This document shows, piece after piece, positions 7,079 to 12,777 of a stretch of DNA of 12,777 bases (its first letter is position 1; the number at the start of each line of letters is the position of its first letter). Source of the DNA: Spirochaetia bacterium UBA6919 (GTDB lineage: Bacteria; Spirochaetota; UBA6919). The DNA lies in NCBI GenBank assembly GCA_002450905.1, contig DKAT01000052.1:11293-24069 (forward strand), given 5' to 3'. Both the position numbers and the translations under genes were made by a program. The notes under the pieces were generated by a model that was not told the origin of the DNA, did not search any database, and saw only the letters and a list, made by a program, of their open reading frames with translations.

Positions 7079-8005
7079 TTAATTAGTTAAGTAGAATATA
7101 ATTTGTGTATTGGCAATTTGATTGGTCACTCCTGGATATAACTCTTTAACAGTTAGGCGAATACTTCTTGAGTATACTATATGATTAAAATAAATGATTT
7201 GTATATTTGGAGTATCTTTTAAGGTAATATCAAAGTAATTACTATTGTATTGTCCACGAGAGTAACCAAGTCCACCAATATTTTTTTTTGTAAACTCCAT
7301 TTTTATTTTCTTTAATCGGTGAAAACCATATCGATCTTTAAAGGGAAATTCATCACGCTGTATGAATGCAACTCCACGAACTTTTAAAGTATTTAATAAT
7401 TTGTCATCCAAATCTAAAAAAAAAAACTCGATAAATCCATTCATAAGCTGACTCCAATTAGTTATTGGGAGATCGATATGACTTTGGTTTGTTATAAGTT
7501 CCTTTGACTTATTATTTATATTAGGATTAACTGCTATTACTTTTGTTAAATACTTTTTTGATGCGGGGTAAAAATCATTATCCTGTAAAAAATCTTTTAT
7601 TTCAAAAGGATTTAACAAGCTAAAGTACTTTAACTCTTTGGTCTCATTAATCTTTTTTAGATTATATATAGAATAAGTATTTTGATAATCAATCTTAAAT
7701 GTAATTTTATCCTCACCTATTACAGGATTTAATAGAGTCAGATATTGATTTTCTTTGTATTTGTCACGAATCACAGGATGTTTCGATGTCCTGGTGATAA
7801 GATAAATAATTCTTTCCTGCTTCCTCGTCATTAATTTAGCTTCAACATGGATATTCTCACCATCCTTCAATATTAATTTATTTTCATCAAAAACAAATTG
7901 GAGATTATCCCCTTCTACAAACCATGTCCCATTCATTTTGGGAGAACTGCAGGAGATCATAAAATAAATTAATATAAATATATAGATAAGATTTTGAAGA
8001 GACAC
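7079..8005 (-). CDS. Lipoprotein with discoidin-like (NADase-type) C-terminal domain
   Basis: 308 residues from a GTG at 8005; no better ATG precedes the signal peptide. The lipobox is relaxed (MISC, cysteine 19). After it comes a beta-rich segment, GTWFV-G--LQFVF--NKLIL (26-46), resembling a small lipocalin-like or META-type barrel that might bind a hydrophobic ligand. The C-terminal part (about 184-305) fits the discoidin-like 'NADase-type glycan-binding' pattern known from spirochaete and other bacterial surface proteins. It contains WSQLMNGFIEFFF, a RGVAFIQRDEF strand, LKKIKMEF (231-238), FDITLKD (258-264), and the typical ending SIRLTVKELYPGVTNQIANT (281-300). The first, ligand-facing part of the domain is less well conserved. 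It is the first gene of the minus-strand group and is divergent from the FlaA-like gene, with 273 nt between them. Carbohydrate or surface binding is inferred from the fold only. Confidence 0.7.
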   Translation of the reverse strand: MSLQNLIYIFILIYFMISCSSPKMNGTWFVEGDNLQFVFDENKLILKDGENIHVEAKLMTRKQERIIYLITRTSKHPVIRDKYKENQYLTLLNPVIGEDKITFKIDYQNTYSIYNLKKINETKELKYFSLLNPFEIKDFLQDNDFYPASKKYLTKVIAVNPNINNKSKELITNQSHIDLPITNWSQLMNGFIEFFFLDLDDKLLNTLKVRGVAFIQRDEFPFKDRYGFHRLKKIKMEFTKKNIGGLGYSRGQYNSNYFDITLKDTPNIQIIYFNHIVYSRSIRLTVKELYPGVTNQIANTQIIFYLTN

Positions 8006-8220
8006 AATGTATTACTCAATTAGATAAAGATTTTTTAAACTATTTTGATATCGAAGAAGATATTTTTTAAATAAAACACTCTGCTCCGAAAATCAATTGA
8101 ATCATATCAGTTTTATATATAATTTTTTAATTATTAACAGTTAAAAATAATGATCAGATGGACTAAAGTCAATGGTATGAATAGATAATTTGAATTTATA
8201 CCAAAAAAAATCATTTTTAT

Positions 8221-8271
8221 CTTAAAATCACCGAGATATGATTTAAGCAGGTATTAAGATATTTTAAGGAG
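8221..8271 (+). promoter_or_regulatory. Possible translation switch at the FlaA-like gene's ribosome binding site
   Basis: The Shine-Dalgarno AAGGAG is at 8266-8271, 7 nt before the ATG. CTTAAAAT (8221-8228) is exactly complementary to ATTTTAAG (8261-8268), which overlaps that site. The same CTTAAAATC can instead pair, with one bulged base, to GATTTAAG (8240-8247), leaving the site free. The stems are AT-rich, so this may be chance. Confidence 0.25.
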
Positions 8272-8278
8272 ATACCCG

Positions 8279-9541
8279 ATGAAGTTTCTATACAGGTTAT
8301 TTTTAATTATAATACATATTATTATTATACATGCTGTTACATACTCAGGGGATTATAAAACGCTAATTGATTTTACAAAGTTTGAATCGATCAATGAAAA
8401 ATATGAGAAAAAAATATTTCAGCCAAATAAAGAAAGTGTTGATTTTAGAAAAAAAGTTTTTAACAAAATTTTTAAAGGTGAGGTCACCCGAAAAGGAGAT
8501 TTGAATCAAGACGAATTTATTGAAGTATTTGGTAAATTTATACCTTGGTTAAAAGTGAATATTGATGACATGAAATTAAGCCGATGGGCAATGAAATATG
8601 TTACACCCGAGGATATTACTCCACCACCATCCAAGCTGGCTTATAAGGTATTATCTCCATTCTCAAAGGAAGGCAATACAAAAGATATATATATGCTGGG
8701 CATTCGTATTCATTTCCCTTATACGGCTGAGGAATTAACGGCTGTCATAAAACCACCCTTTGAAATATTCCAATACGATAAGGATGGTAAGTTTTGTAAT
8801 ATAGGAAATGGTGTTCTGAAAAATGTTGGTGATGTCGAAAAAATAAAAGTACGCTTTGGATTTAAGACCGGGGATATAAAATATGTCAATGTATTTATAA
8901 ATCTCAAGGATCAGCGGGGTAATATCATAAAGTATCCCTTAGGATTTCTTTATGAAAAGAAACAGGGTCAGATTAAATATTATAAATCTTTTGATGGATA
9001 TAATTTTAAAGAAGGTGATGAAATAAAACAAAGTACCCAAAAAAAACTAGAGGATGATCTAAAAAAAAGAGATTTATATTATGAAGTATATTTCTGGAAT
9101 AATGAACAAGTATTATGGAAAATGATTAAATATCAGAGAATTGTCTATCATGAAATCACCTTGGAATGGAGCAATTCAGATTATCTTCCCCCTTCAAAAA
9201 AAGGATTTAAAAAATATCCTATCTATCCAAAAGAGCTACCATATATGAAGTTTCATAGTTTCGAAATAAAACGTCAACATGAAAACAGCCTTCGTCAATT
9301 CTATTTGTTTGTAAAAGATGTGAAAATAATTTTTGATAAAGCAATAAAGGAATATGATCTGGATATCAAAGATGACGACCAATGGTTAGTTATGAAATTA
9401 TTACGAAAAAAAATCCGTCATCGATTTGAAATGGATAATGCTGAGAAAATATATAATGCGATATTAAAAGGATTATCAGCCGGTTATTCCAGGTATGAGG
9501 ATTTTTTAAAGGATGATGTCTTTTTCCAATTCCTCCAGTAA
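8279..9541 (+). CDS. Enlarged FlaA-family (flagellar filament outer-layer) protein
   Basis: 420 residues with an N-terminal signal segment (about 4-20) and an excellent Shine-Dalgarno (AAGGAG, 7 nt spacing). FlaA proteins sheath the periplasmic flagella of spirochaetes. The match is a collinear series of blocks: W103-----TPED, the PSKLAYKVLSPF strand (117-128), LGIRIHFP (140-147), AVIKPPFEI (155-163), GVLKNVGDVEKIKV (178-191), INLKDQRGN (207-215), YPLGFL (219-224), LEWSN (295-299), YPIYPKELPYMKFHSFEIKR (313-332) and FVKDVKIIFDKA (344-355), followed by a charged helix. Usual FlaA proteins are about 240-350 residues. This one has an extra lysine-rich segment of about 70 residues (225-294) between LGFL and LEWSN, plus a longer N-terminal region (about 40-95). 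It may be a specialised paralogue rather than the main sheath protein. No other flagellar gene is nearby. Its stop lies 2 nt from that of thrB. Confidence 0.82.
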   Translation: MKFLYRLFLIIIHIIIIHAVTYSGDYKTLIDFTKFESINEKYEKKIFQPNKESVDFRKKVFNKIFKGEVTRKGDLNQDEFIEVFGKFIPWLKVNIDDMKLSRWAMKYVTPEDITPPPSKLAYKVLSPFSKEGNTKDIYMLGIRIHFPYTAEELTAVIKPPFEIFQYDKDGKFCNIGNGVLKNVGDVEKIKVRFGFKTGDIKYVNVFINLKDQRGNIIKYPLGFLYEKKQGQIKYYKSFDGYNFKEGDEIKQSTQKKLEDDLKKRDLYYEVYFWNNEQVLWKMIKYQRIVYHEITLEWSNSDYLPPSKKGFKKYPIYPKELPYMKFHSFEIKRQHENSLRQFYLFVKDVKIIFDKAIKEYDLDIKDDDQWLVMKLLRKKIRHRFEMDNAEKIYNAILKGLSAGYSRYEDFLKDDVFFQFLQ

Positions 9542-9543
9542 TT

Positions 9544-10440
9544 CTAAAATTCCTGAGCCCCTTTTAAATCTGGTTTTAAAAAGCGAATAATTGTATTTAA
9601 TCCATGGGATTGAAATATCTTCGCTGATTGTTGGGATATATTTTCTTTATTTTCTCTGGTAAAAATAGCTAATGTAGGACCAGAACCAGAAATAAATGCC
9701 CCAAGTGCCCCATGTCTATAGGCTTCCTCGCATGCCACCTGAAATCCGGGTACCAGAGGAAATCGATAGGGCTGATGAAATTGATCATCCAAAAGAGTTT
9801 TTAGACTTGATAAATTATTCTCTTCTAAACCTCGAATTAATCTAACGAGTTTTGATGTATTTTGAATAATTATTTGCATGGGATAATTTTTCGGCATAAC
9901 TTTTCTGGCTTCTTCTGTGGAAACATGAAAACTAGGAGATATTGTAATAATATCCAAATCCTCAGGAAATCTCAGGGGGATATATTTATATTTATCCTCA
10001 TCCAGATAAGCAAATGTAAACCCTCCAAAAAGGGCTGGTGTGACATTATCAGGATGCCCATCAAGTTCTACAGCTAATTGAAGCAATTGTTCTTGATCCA
10101 GAAGATTTCCACATAAAATATTCCCAGCCATAATTCCGCTTACAATGGCACTACTCGAACTTCCAAGCCCTCCTTTCAAAGGGATATCATTATGGATTTC
10201 GATTTGCATTGGGGTAAGAGATTTCTTCACATATCCGAAAACTTTCCCGATAGCTCTATAAACCAGGTTATTTTCATCACAGGATATAATATCCTTCCCC
10301 TCTCCAAAATATTGTATCGATAATTCTTTGTTATTTTCAGTCTCCACATGAATTGTACTATATAAATTCAAAGCCAATCCAAGAATATCAAACCCAGGTC
10401 CTATATTCGCTGAAGAAGCCGGTACTCTAATTGTTATCAT
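9544..10440 (-). CDS. thrB: Homoserine kinase
   Basis: Phosphorylates L-homoserine to O-phosphohomoserine with ATP, the step before threonine synthase; cytoplasmic. The 298-residue product, of normal family length, has the three GHMP-kinase motifs in order: PASSANIGPGFD (7-18), the ATP loop PLKGGLGSSSSAIV (87-100), and GAFISGSGPT (247-256). ELDGHPDN (125-132) is the substrate-site segment typical of ThrB and separates it from mevalonate or galactokinase relatives. The start ATG has AGGTG about 6 nt upstream. It lies 33 nt after the cardiolipin-synthase-type gene on the same strand and is probably co-transcribed with it. No thrA, thrC or metabolic threonine leader is visible in the window. It ends 2 nt from the convergent FlaA-like gene, leaving no room for a separate terminator. 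Confidence 0.96.
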   Translation of the reverse strand: MITIRVPASSANIGPGFDILGLALNLYSTIHVETENNKELSIQYFGEGKDIISCDENNLVYRAIGKVFGYVKKSLTPMQIEIHNDIPLKGGLGSSSSAIVSGIMAGNILCGNLLDQEQLLQLAVELDGHPDNVTPALFGGFTFAYLDEDKYKYIPLRFPEDLDIITISPSFHVSTEEARKVMPKNYPMQIIIQNTSKLVRLIRGLEENNLSSLKTLLDDQFHQPYRFPLVPGFQVACEEAYRHGALGAFISGSGPTLAIFTRENKENISQQSAKIFQSHGLNTIIRFLKPDLKGAQEF

Positions 10441-10473
10441 AATTCACCTATTGTTATAATATATTCTAATTCA

Positions 10474-11658
10474 TCATAAATAATTACGAAATCGATAAGA
10501 AACCCACTCAAATAAATAATCCATCAATGATCTTTTCTCCCAATCATTTAATGTAATTTCAATACAATTTTCTAAATCCCTATTGAACATATTGACCATT
10601 TCAACACCGAAATCCTGATCCAATGTCACAATATTTATTTCAAGATTTTTTTTAAAACTCCGCCTATCAAGATTCGACGATCCAATTGTCGACCATATCC
10701 CATCGATTACAGCAGTCTTGGCATGTAAAATATTTTTTTTATATTCGAATATTCTTATTTTATTTTTTAAATATTTTTTATACAAATAACAACTCGCATA
10801 TTTCACGATAGGAACATCACTTTCACTAGGTAACATGAGTCTTACATCCACACCCCGTTTCACAGCCTTCATCAGGGCACGATATATTTTTCGATCTGGT
10901 ATAAAGTAAGCATTAGTAATATAGATATACTGCTTGGCAAATCGAATAGCAGAGAGATAAGACTGTCTTATCGGACGAATCTTTTTTCTGGATCTTGAAC
11001 ATAACGACATGACAAGTGATTTCCCCTTTTCAGAAGGTTTTTTTATATGCTTATCATGAGCGATTAATTCTCCCCCATATCGATACCAGTTTTCTATAAA
11101 GAATAATTGAATGTCCTGTACCGCTGGACCCTGCACTTTGACATGAGTATCCCGCCAATTCTCTCCATCATACTTAGATCCAGCATACTCATTTCCAATA
11201 TTCATCCCACCGAGAAAAGCAATTTCCCCATCGACCACCAGAATTTTCCTGTGATCCCTAAAAGTAATATTCCAATACCTTCTCCAGGGGATTACCGGAT
11301 GATATTCCAGCACCTCCACCCCACTATCCCGCATGCTTTGAAACAATTTCGGTGAAGTCTTGATACAACCCACTGCATCATAAATAACATTGACCTCAAC
11401 CCCCAGTTTAGCCTTCTCACAAAGAATATTCGCAATCTCCCACCCAACCTCATCACTATTAAAAATATATATTTCCAAATTAATACTTTGCTGAGCAGAA
11501 CGAATGGAATCCATCATTGAATTAATATAAGAATCCCCGTTATCCAGTATAGTAAGGAGATTTCCCCCTGATAATCCCCCAATACCAAGATAATCCATTC
11601 GATTCAAATATTTTGTAAAGAATAACCGATGTTTAATTTGTTTAAATGATTCTTTCAT
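10474..11658 (-). CDS. Cardiolipin synthase-type phospholipase D protein
   Basis: 394 residues from the ATG at 11658. Two HKD motifs are intact: HRKILVVD (about 136-143) followed by GGMNIGNEY, and HAKTAVID (about 312-319) followed by GSSNLDRRSF. These histidines carry out phosphatidyl transfer, so condensation of phosphatidylglycerol (or with phosphatidylethanolamine) to cardiolipin is the expected role. The architecture matches ClsB-like enzymes (about 413 residues): it begins almost directly with NLLTILDNGDSYINSM and lacks the two N-terminal membrane helices of ClsA. Other shared blocks are NAYFIPDRKIYRAL and RIFEYKKNILHAK. The frame is open to a TTG at 11745 (29 extra residues), but neither start has a Shine-Dalgarno, and the extension contains no recognisable domain. 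The likely promoter is at 12004-12032, giving a long leader. thrB follows. Another PLD-family phospholipid enzyme is possible. Confidence 0.9.
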   Translation of the reverse strand: MKESFKQIKHRLFFTKYLNRMDYLGIGGLSGGNLLTILDNGDSYINSMMDSIRSAQQSINLEIYIFNSDEVGWEIANILCEKAKLGVEVNVIYDAVGCIKTSPKLFQSMRDSGVEVLEYHPVIPWRRYWNITFRDHRKILVVDGEIAFLGGMNIGNEYAGSKYDGENWRDTHVKVQGPAVQDIQLFFIENWYRYGGELIAHDKHIKKPSEKGKSLVMSLCSRSRKKIRPIRQSYLSAIRFAKQYIYITNAYFIPDRKIYRALMKAVKRGVDVRLMLPSESDVPIVKYASCYLYKKYLKNKIRIFEYKKNILHAKTAVIDGIWSTIGSSNLDRRSFKKNLEINIVTLDQDFGVEMVNMFNRDLENCIEITLNDWEKRSLMDYLFEWVSYRFRNYL

Positions 11659-11766
11659 AAGACAATTAATTATATATTCATAGGGTGTTTCAATAAATAA
11701 TTTACTAGCGATAACATTAAAAAATGGGTAGTGGTAAAATACCAACTGATATTTATGTATATTGTC

Positions 11767-11787
11767 ATTCTGAACTTGATTCAGAAT
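11767..11787. repeat. Dispersed palindromic element (TTCTGAA/TTCAGAA type)
   Basis: ATTCTGAA and TTCAGAAT form arms around a 5-nt loop, preceded by GTC. The sequence GTCATTCTGAA-CTTGATTCAGAATC matches the well-known repeat that makes the spurious peptide HSELDSES in many bacterial genomes. Within the window only one copy is seen. Confidence 0.55.
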
Positions 11788-11921
11788 CTATATTTAGAGT
11801 AAGTTACAGAAATAAATTTGCCATCACATTAGTAATAAATTGGTCACTACCAAACAATGATCAACTTGATATAAGTGTTTGCAGTTTAAAAATAGTATTG
11901 CTTGCAATGATTTTTCCTATA

Positions 11922-11943
11922 ATTCCCCATGAAGGAGGGGGAT
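11922..11943. repeat. GC-rich hairpin ATTCCCC/GGGGGAT
   Basis: ATTCCCC (11922-11928) pairs with GGGGGAT (11937-11943) at 6 of 7 positions with an 8-nt loop. It would form in the leader of a transcript from the promoter at 12004-12032. It resembles other dispersed C-run/G-run repeats; a regulatory role is not shown. Confidence 0.4.
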
Positions 11944-12003
11944 GCCTGGTTAAATTACTTTTAAAGACATTTGGGTTCGGCTTAATATATAACCTCATAT
12001 CAA

Positions 12004-12032
12004 AATATATCGCCAGATCGAATCGATGTCAA
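12004..12032 (-). promoter_or_regulatory. Strong sigma70-type promoter toward the cardiolipin synthase gene
   Basis: Minus strand: perfect TTGACA (12032-12027), 17-nt spacer, TATATT (12009-12004), the best promoter match noticed in the window. Transcription would start near 11997, leaving a leader of about 340 nt to the ATG at 11658 that includes both palindromic elements. Confidence 0.6.
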
Positions 12033-12039
12033 TATAAAA

Positions 12040-12069
12040 TTACCCCCAACTTTCCCATATAATACTCAT
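12040..12069 (-). CDS. Nine-codon reading frame behind a perfect Shine-Dalgarno
   Basis: TAAGGAGG (12084-12077 on the minus strand) is the full complement of the usual 16S rRNA 3' end and sits 7 nt before an ATG. The frame reads MSIIWESWG and stops at TAA. Two of nine residues are tryptophan. It lies just upstream of the TTGACA promoter. It could be a leader peptide, the relic start of a lost gene, or chance. No attenuator was identified after it. Confidence 0.3.
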   Translation of the reverse strand: MSIIWESWG

Positions 12070-12088
12070 TTCATCTCCTCCTTATCCA

Positions 12089-12300
12089 CACAAGCCCACA
12101 GCCTAACCTCCAACCAAATCAATAACAAAACCCCCAAGACAGGAGAAATACAGGAAAAAGACAGGAAAATCACAAGAGAATCTATCTTTCAAATCACAGC
12201 ATTTCCGACCCTCACCACCACACGACGCACCCAAATTTTCCACTGTAACCGTAAGCGGCTCTAATTTTGGTCGGATATAATTTTGACATAGCACAAGCCC
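12089..12300. repeat. 9-bp direct repeats bounding a compositionally odd block
   Basis: CACAAGCCC occurs at 12089-12097 and again at 12292-12300, immediately beside the stop codon of the LRR fragment. The 194 bp between them are unlike the AT-rich surroundings. This could be a target-site duplication of an inserted element, but no terminal inverted repeats are seen. Confidence 0.35.
12139..12171 (+). repeat. Three-copy 11-bp tandem repeat (ACAGGAAAAAT-like)
   Basis: ACAGG begins at 12139, 12150 and 12161, each followed by A/G-rich bases, an exact 11-bp period of about one helix turn. Copies differ at one to three positions. Such phased repeats can be protein-binding sites or slippage products. 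Confidence 0.55.
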
Positions 12301-12648
12301 TTAATAACGGGAATTTAACCTAAATTCTATATAAAATGTTGGAAATAACTTTCTTAATTCTTCTATGTTGATAATTTTGTTTCCTGATAAATCAATACAA
12401 CTTAATTTACTTAAGTTTTTAATTTCATTAGGTAATGTTGATAAATTATTTTCATGTAGAAATAAGTCTTCAAGATTTTTTAATTCTGTAATACAATGTG
12501 GTAATTCCTTTAGATTATTATGACTAAAATAAAGTGTTTGTAAGTTTTCAAGCTTAGAAAAACAATTAGGTAATGATGTAATTTTTGTTCCACTTATATT
12601 TAATTCTTCTAGATTTTTCAATAAACATATTTCATCGGGTAATCTCTG
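12301..12648 (-). pseudogene. Leucine-rich-repeat protein fragment, 5' end missing
   Basis: The frame encodes about four LRR units of 23 residues, each opening LPDEI, LPNCF, LPHCI or LPNEI and continuing as L-NL--L-L--N-L, then a capping end (IEELRKLFPTFYIEFRL). Repeats of this kind mediate protein-protein contacts and are common in spirochaete genomes. A TTG at 12621 could be taken as the start, but the repeat pattern clearly continues upstream of it (RLPDEICL, to 12640-12645) before an in-frame TAG at 12651-12649. There is no ATG, Shine-Dalgarno, signal peptide or first repeats. The gene has therefore lost its 5' part, at the point where IS1595-type transposase coding begins on the other strand. 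The normal start of a full LRR protein would lie further right. It is probably not expressed. Confidence 0.7.
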
Positions 12649-12777
12649 CTACCCAGCTTAGAAAACAGGTTTCCTTAAGCCAATACACAGCCTGGACAAT
12701 GAAACACAAGATCAGGACGGCGATGAAAGAGCGTGATGGACATTATCAGCTTGCAGGACTTATTGAAATCGATGATT
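12642..12777 (+). mobile_element. IS1595-family transposase fragment, 5' end missing and running off the window
   Basis: In the frame starting at 12642 the plus strand reads ISATQLRKQVSLSQYTAW, then MKHKIRTAMKERDGHY and QLAGLIEIDD. This matches the stretch of IS1595/ISXO2-type transposases with a helix-turn-helix-like segment, TAW-M-HKIR-AM, then the G-IEIDD block that carries the first catalytic aspartate of the DDE domain. The N-terminal zinc-ribbon part is absent: upstream of about 12640 the same frame falls in antisense of the LRR fragment and shows no similarity. No terminal inverted repeat lies at the junction. The remainder is outside the window, so whether the 3' half is intact cannot be judged. 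Base composition is visibly richer in G and C than the neighbouring LRR fragment. Confidence 0.75.

Larger units (their letters stand above)
11659..12300. other. Gene-free region upstream of the cardiolipin synthase gene
   Basis: No reading frame here shows a protein-like pattern. The left part (to about 12000) contains two palindromic elements. The middle holds a strong minus-strand promoter and a perfect Shine-Dalgarno with a nine-codon frame. From about 12061 to 12240 the plus strand is strikingly poor in G (about 60 C to 17 G by hand count). A 7-bp inverted repeat, TCCGACC (12204-12210) and GGTCGGA (12269-12275), lies in this right part. GGTAGTG near 11726 recurs inverted as CACTACC near 11852. 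Confidence 0.7.

Noticed and set aside
8043..8066. ATATC-GATAT hairpin followed by six T on the plus strand
   Set aside because: The stem is only five AT-rich pairs and no plus-strand gene precedes it.
11724..12062. 112-codon plus-strand frame
   Set aside because: It reads through the dispersed palindrome (giving the spurious HSELDSES peptide), has no ribosome binding site and shows no domain.
12082..12090. Perfect DnaA box TTATCCACA, as a possible replication origin
   Set aside because: Only one consensus box is present outside coding sequence, and no dnaA, dnaN or clustered boxes are seen. A single 9-mer is not enough.
12103..12294. 63-codon minus-strand frame with many cysteines and a hydrophobic end
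   Set aside because: It starts at GTG with no Shine-Dalgarno, resembles no family, and its composition simply reflects the G-poor block.
12301..12621. Intact 106-residue LRR protein starting at the TTG at 12621
   Set aside because: The repeat pattern continues upstream of that TTG to about 12642, so it is a truncated larger gene rather than a complete small one.
1..12777. CRISPR array, tRNA or rRNA genes
   Set aside because: No regularly spaced long repeats, no cloverleaf with T-loop consensus and no conserved rRNA segments were seen by eye; short or divergent RNAs could still be missed.

Overview
The window looks like a piece of an AT-rich spirochaete chromosome. The best pointer is a gene at 8279-9541 whose product carries the block pattern of the FlaA flagellar filament outer-layer family, which is characteristic of spirochaetes. 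Two lipoproteins with relaxed, spirochaete-style lipoboxes, a C-terminal domain resembling the discoidin-like (NADase-type) glycan-binding fold, and a leucine-rich-repeat fragment with 23-residue repeats fit the same picture. The genus cannot be fixed from this sequence alone.

Layout from left to right. (1) 1-2379, minus: carB (carbamoyl-phosphate synthase large subunit), cut by the window edge, with about 793 codons present. (2) 2602-3912, plus: an exported protein of the family that databases often call 'asparagine synthetase B', although it has none of the AsnB catalytic motifs. (3) 8005-3918, minus: a run of five co-directional genes, namely a lipoprotein with a discoidin-like C-terminus, an exported protein of unknown function, a PstS-like substrate-binding lipoprotein, a pterin-4a-carbinolamine dehydratase, and a small SCP2-type protein. 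The first three are closely spaced and probably one transcript. A strongly structured non-coding segment (4376-4519) separates the last two. (4) 8279-9541, plus: the divergent, enlarged FlaA-family protein, transcribed away from the lipoprotein group. (5) 11658-9544, minus: a cardiolipin-synthase-type phospholipase D protein followed 33 nt later by homoserine kinase (thrB).

(6) 11659-12300 has no convincing gene. It holds a good sigma70-type promoter facing the cardiolipin synthase gene, two palindromic repeat elements, a perfect Shine-Dalgarno sequence with a nine-codon reading frame, a three-copy 11-bp repeat, and a G-poor block bounded by 9-bp direct repeats. (7) 12301-12777 is a rearranged edge. 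A leucine-rich-repeat gene lacking its 5' end (minus) meets an IS1595-type transposase gene also lacking its 5' end (plus) at about 12640-12645.

Functionally the window mixes housekeeping metabolism (pyrimidine/arginine precursor, threonine, pterin recycling, phospholipid) with cell-envelope proteins. No complete, recognisable new multi-gene system was found. The most unusual items are the structured RNA-like element between the dehydratase and SCP2 genes, the enlarged FlaA relative, the exported three-gene group and the broken junction at the right end.
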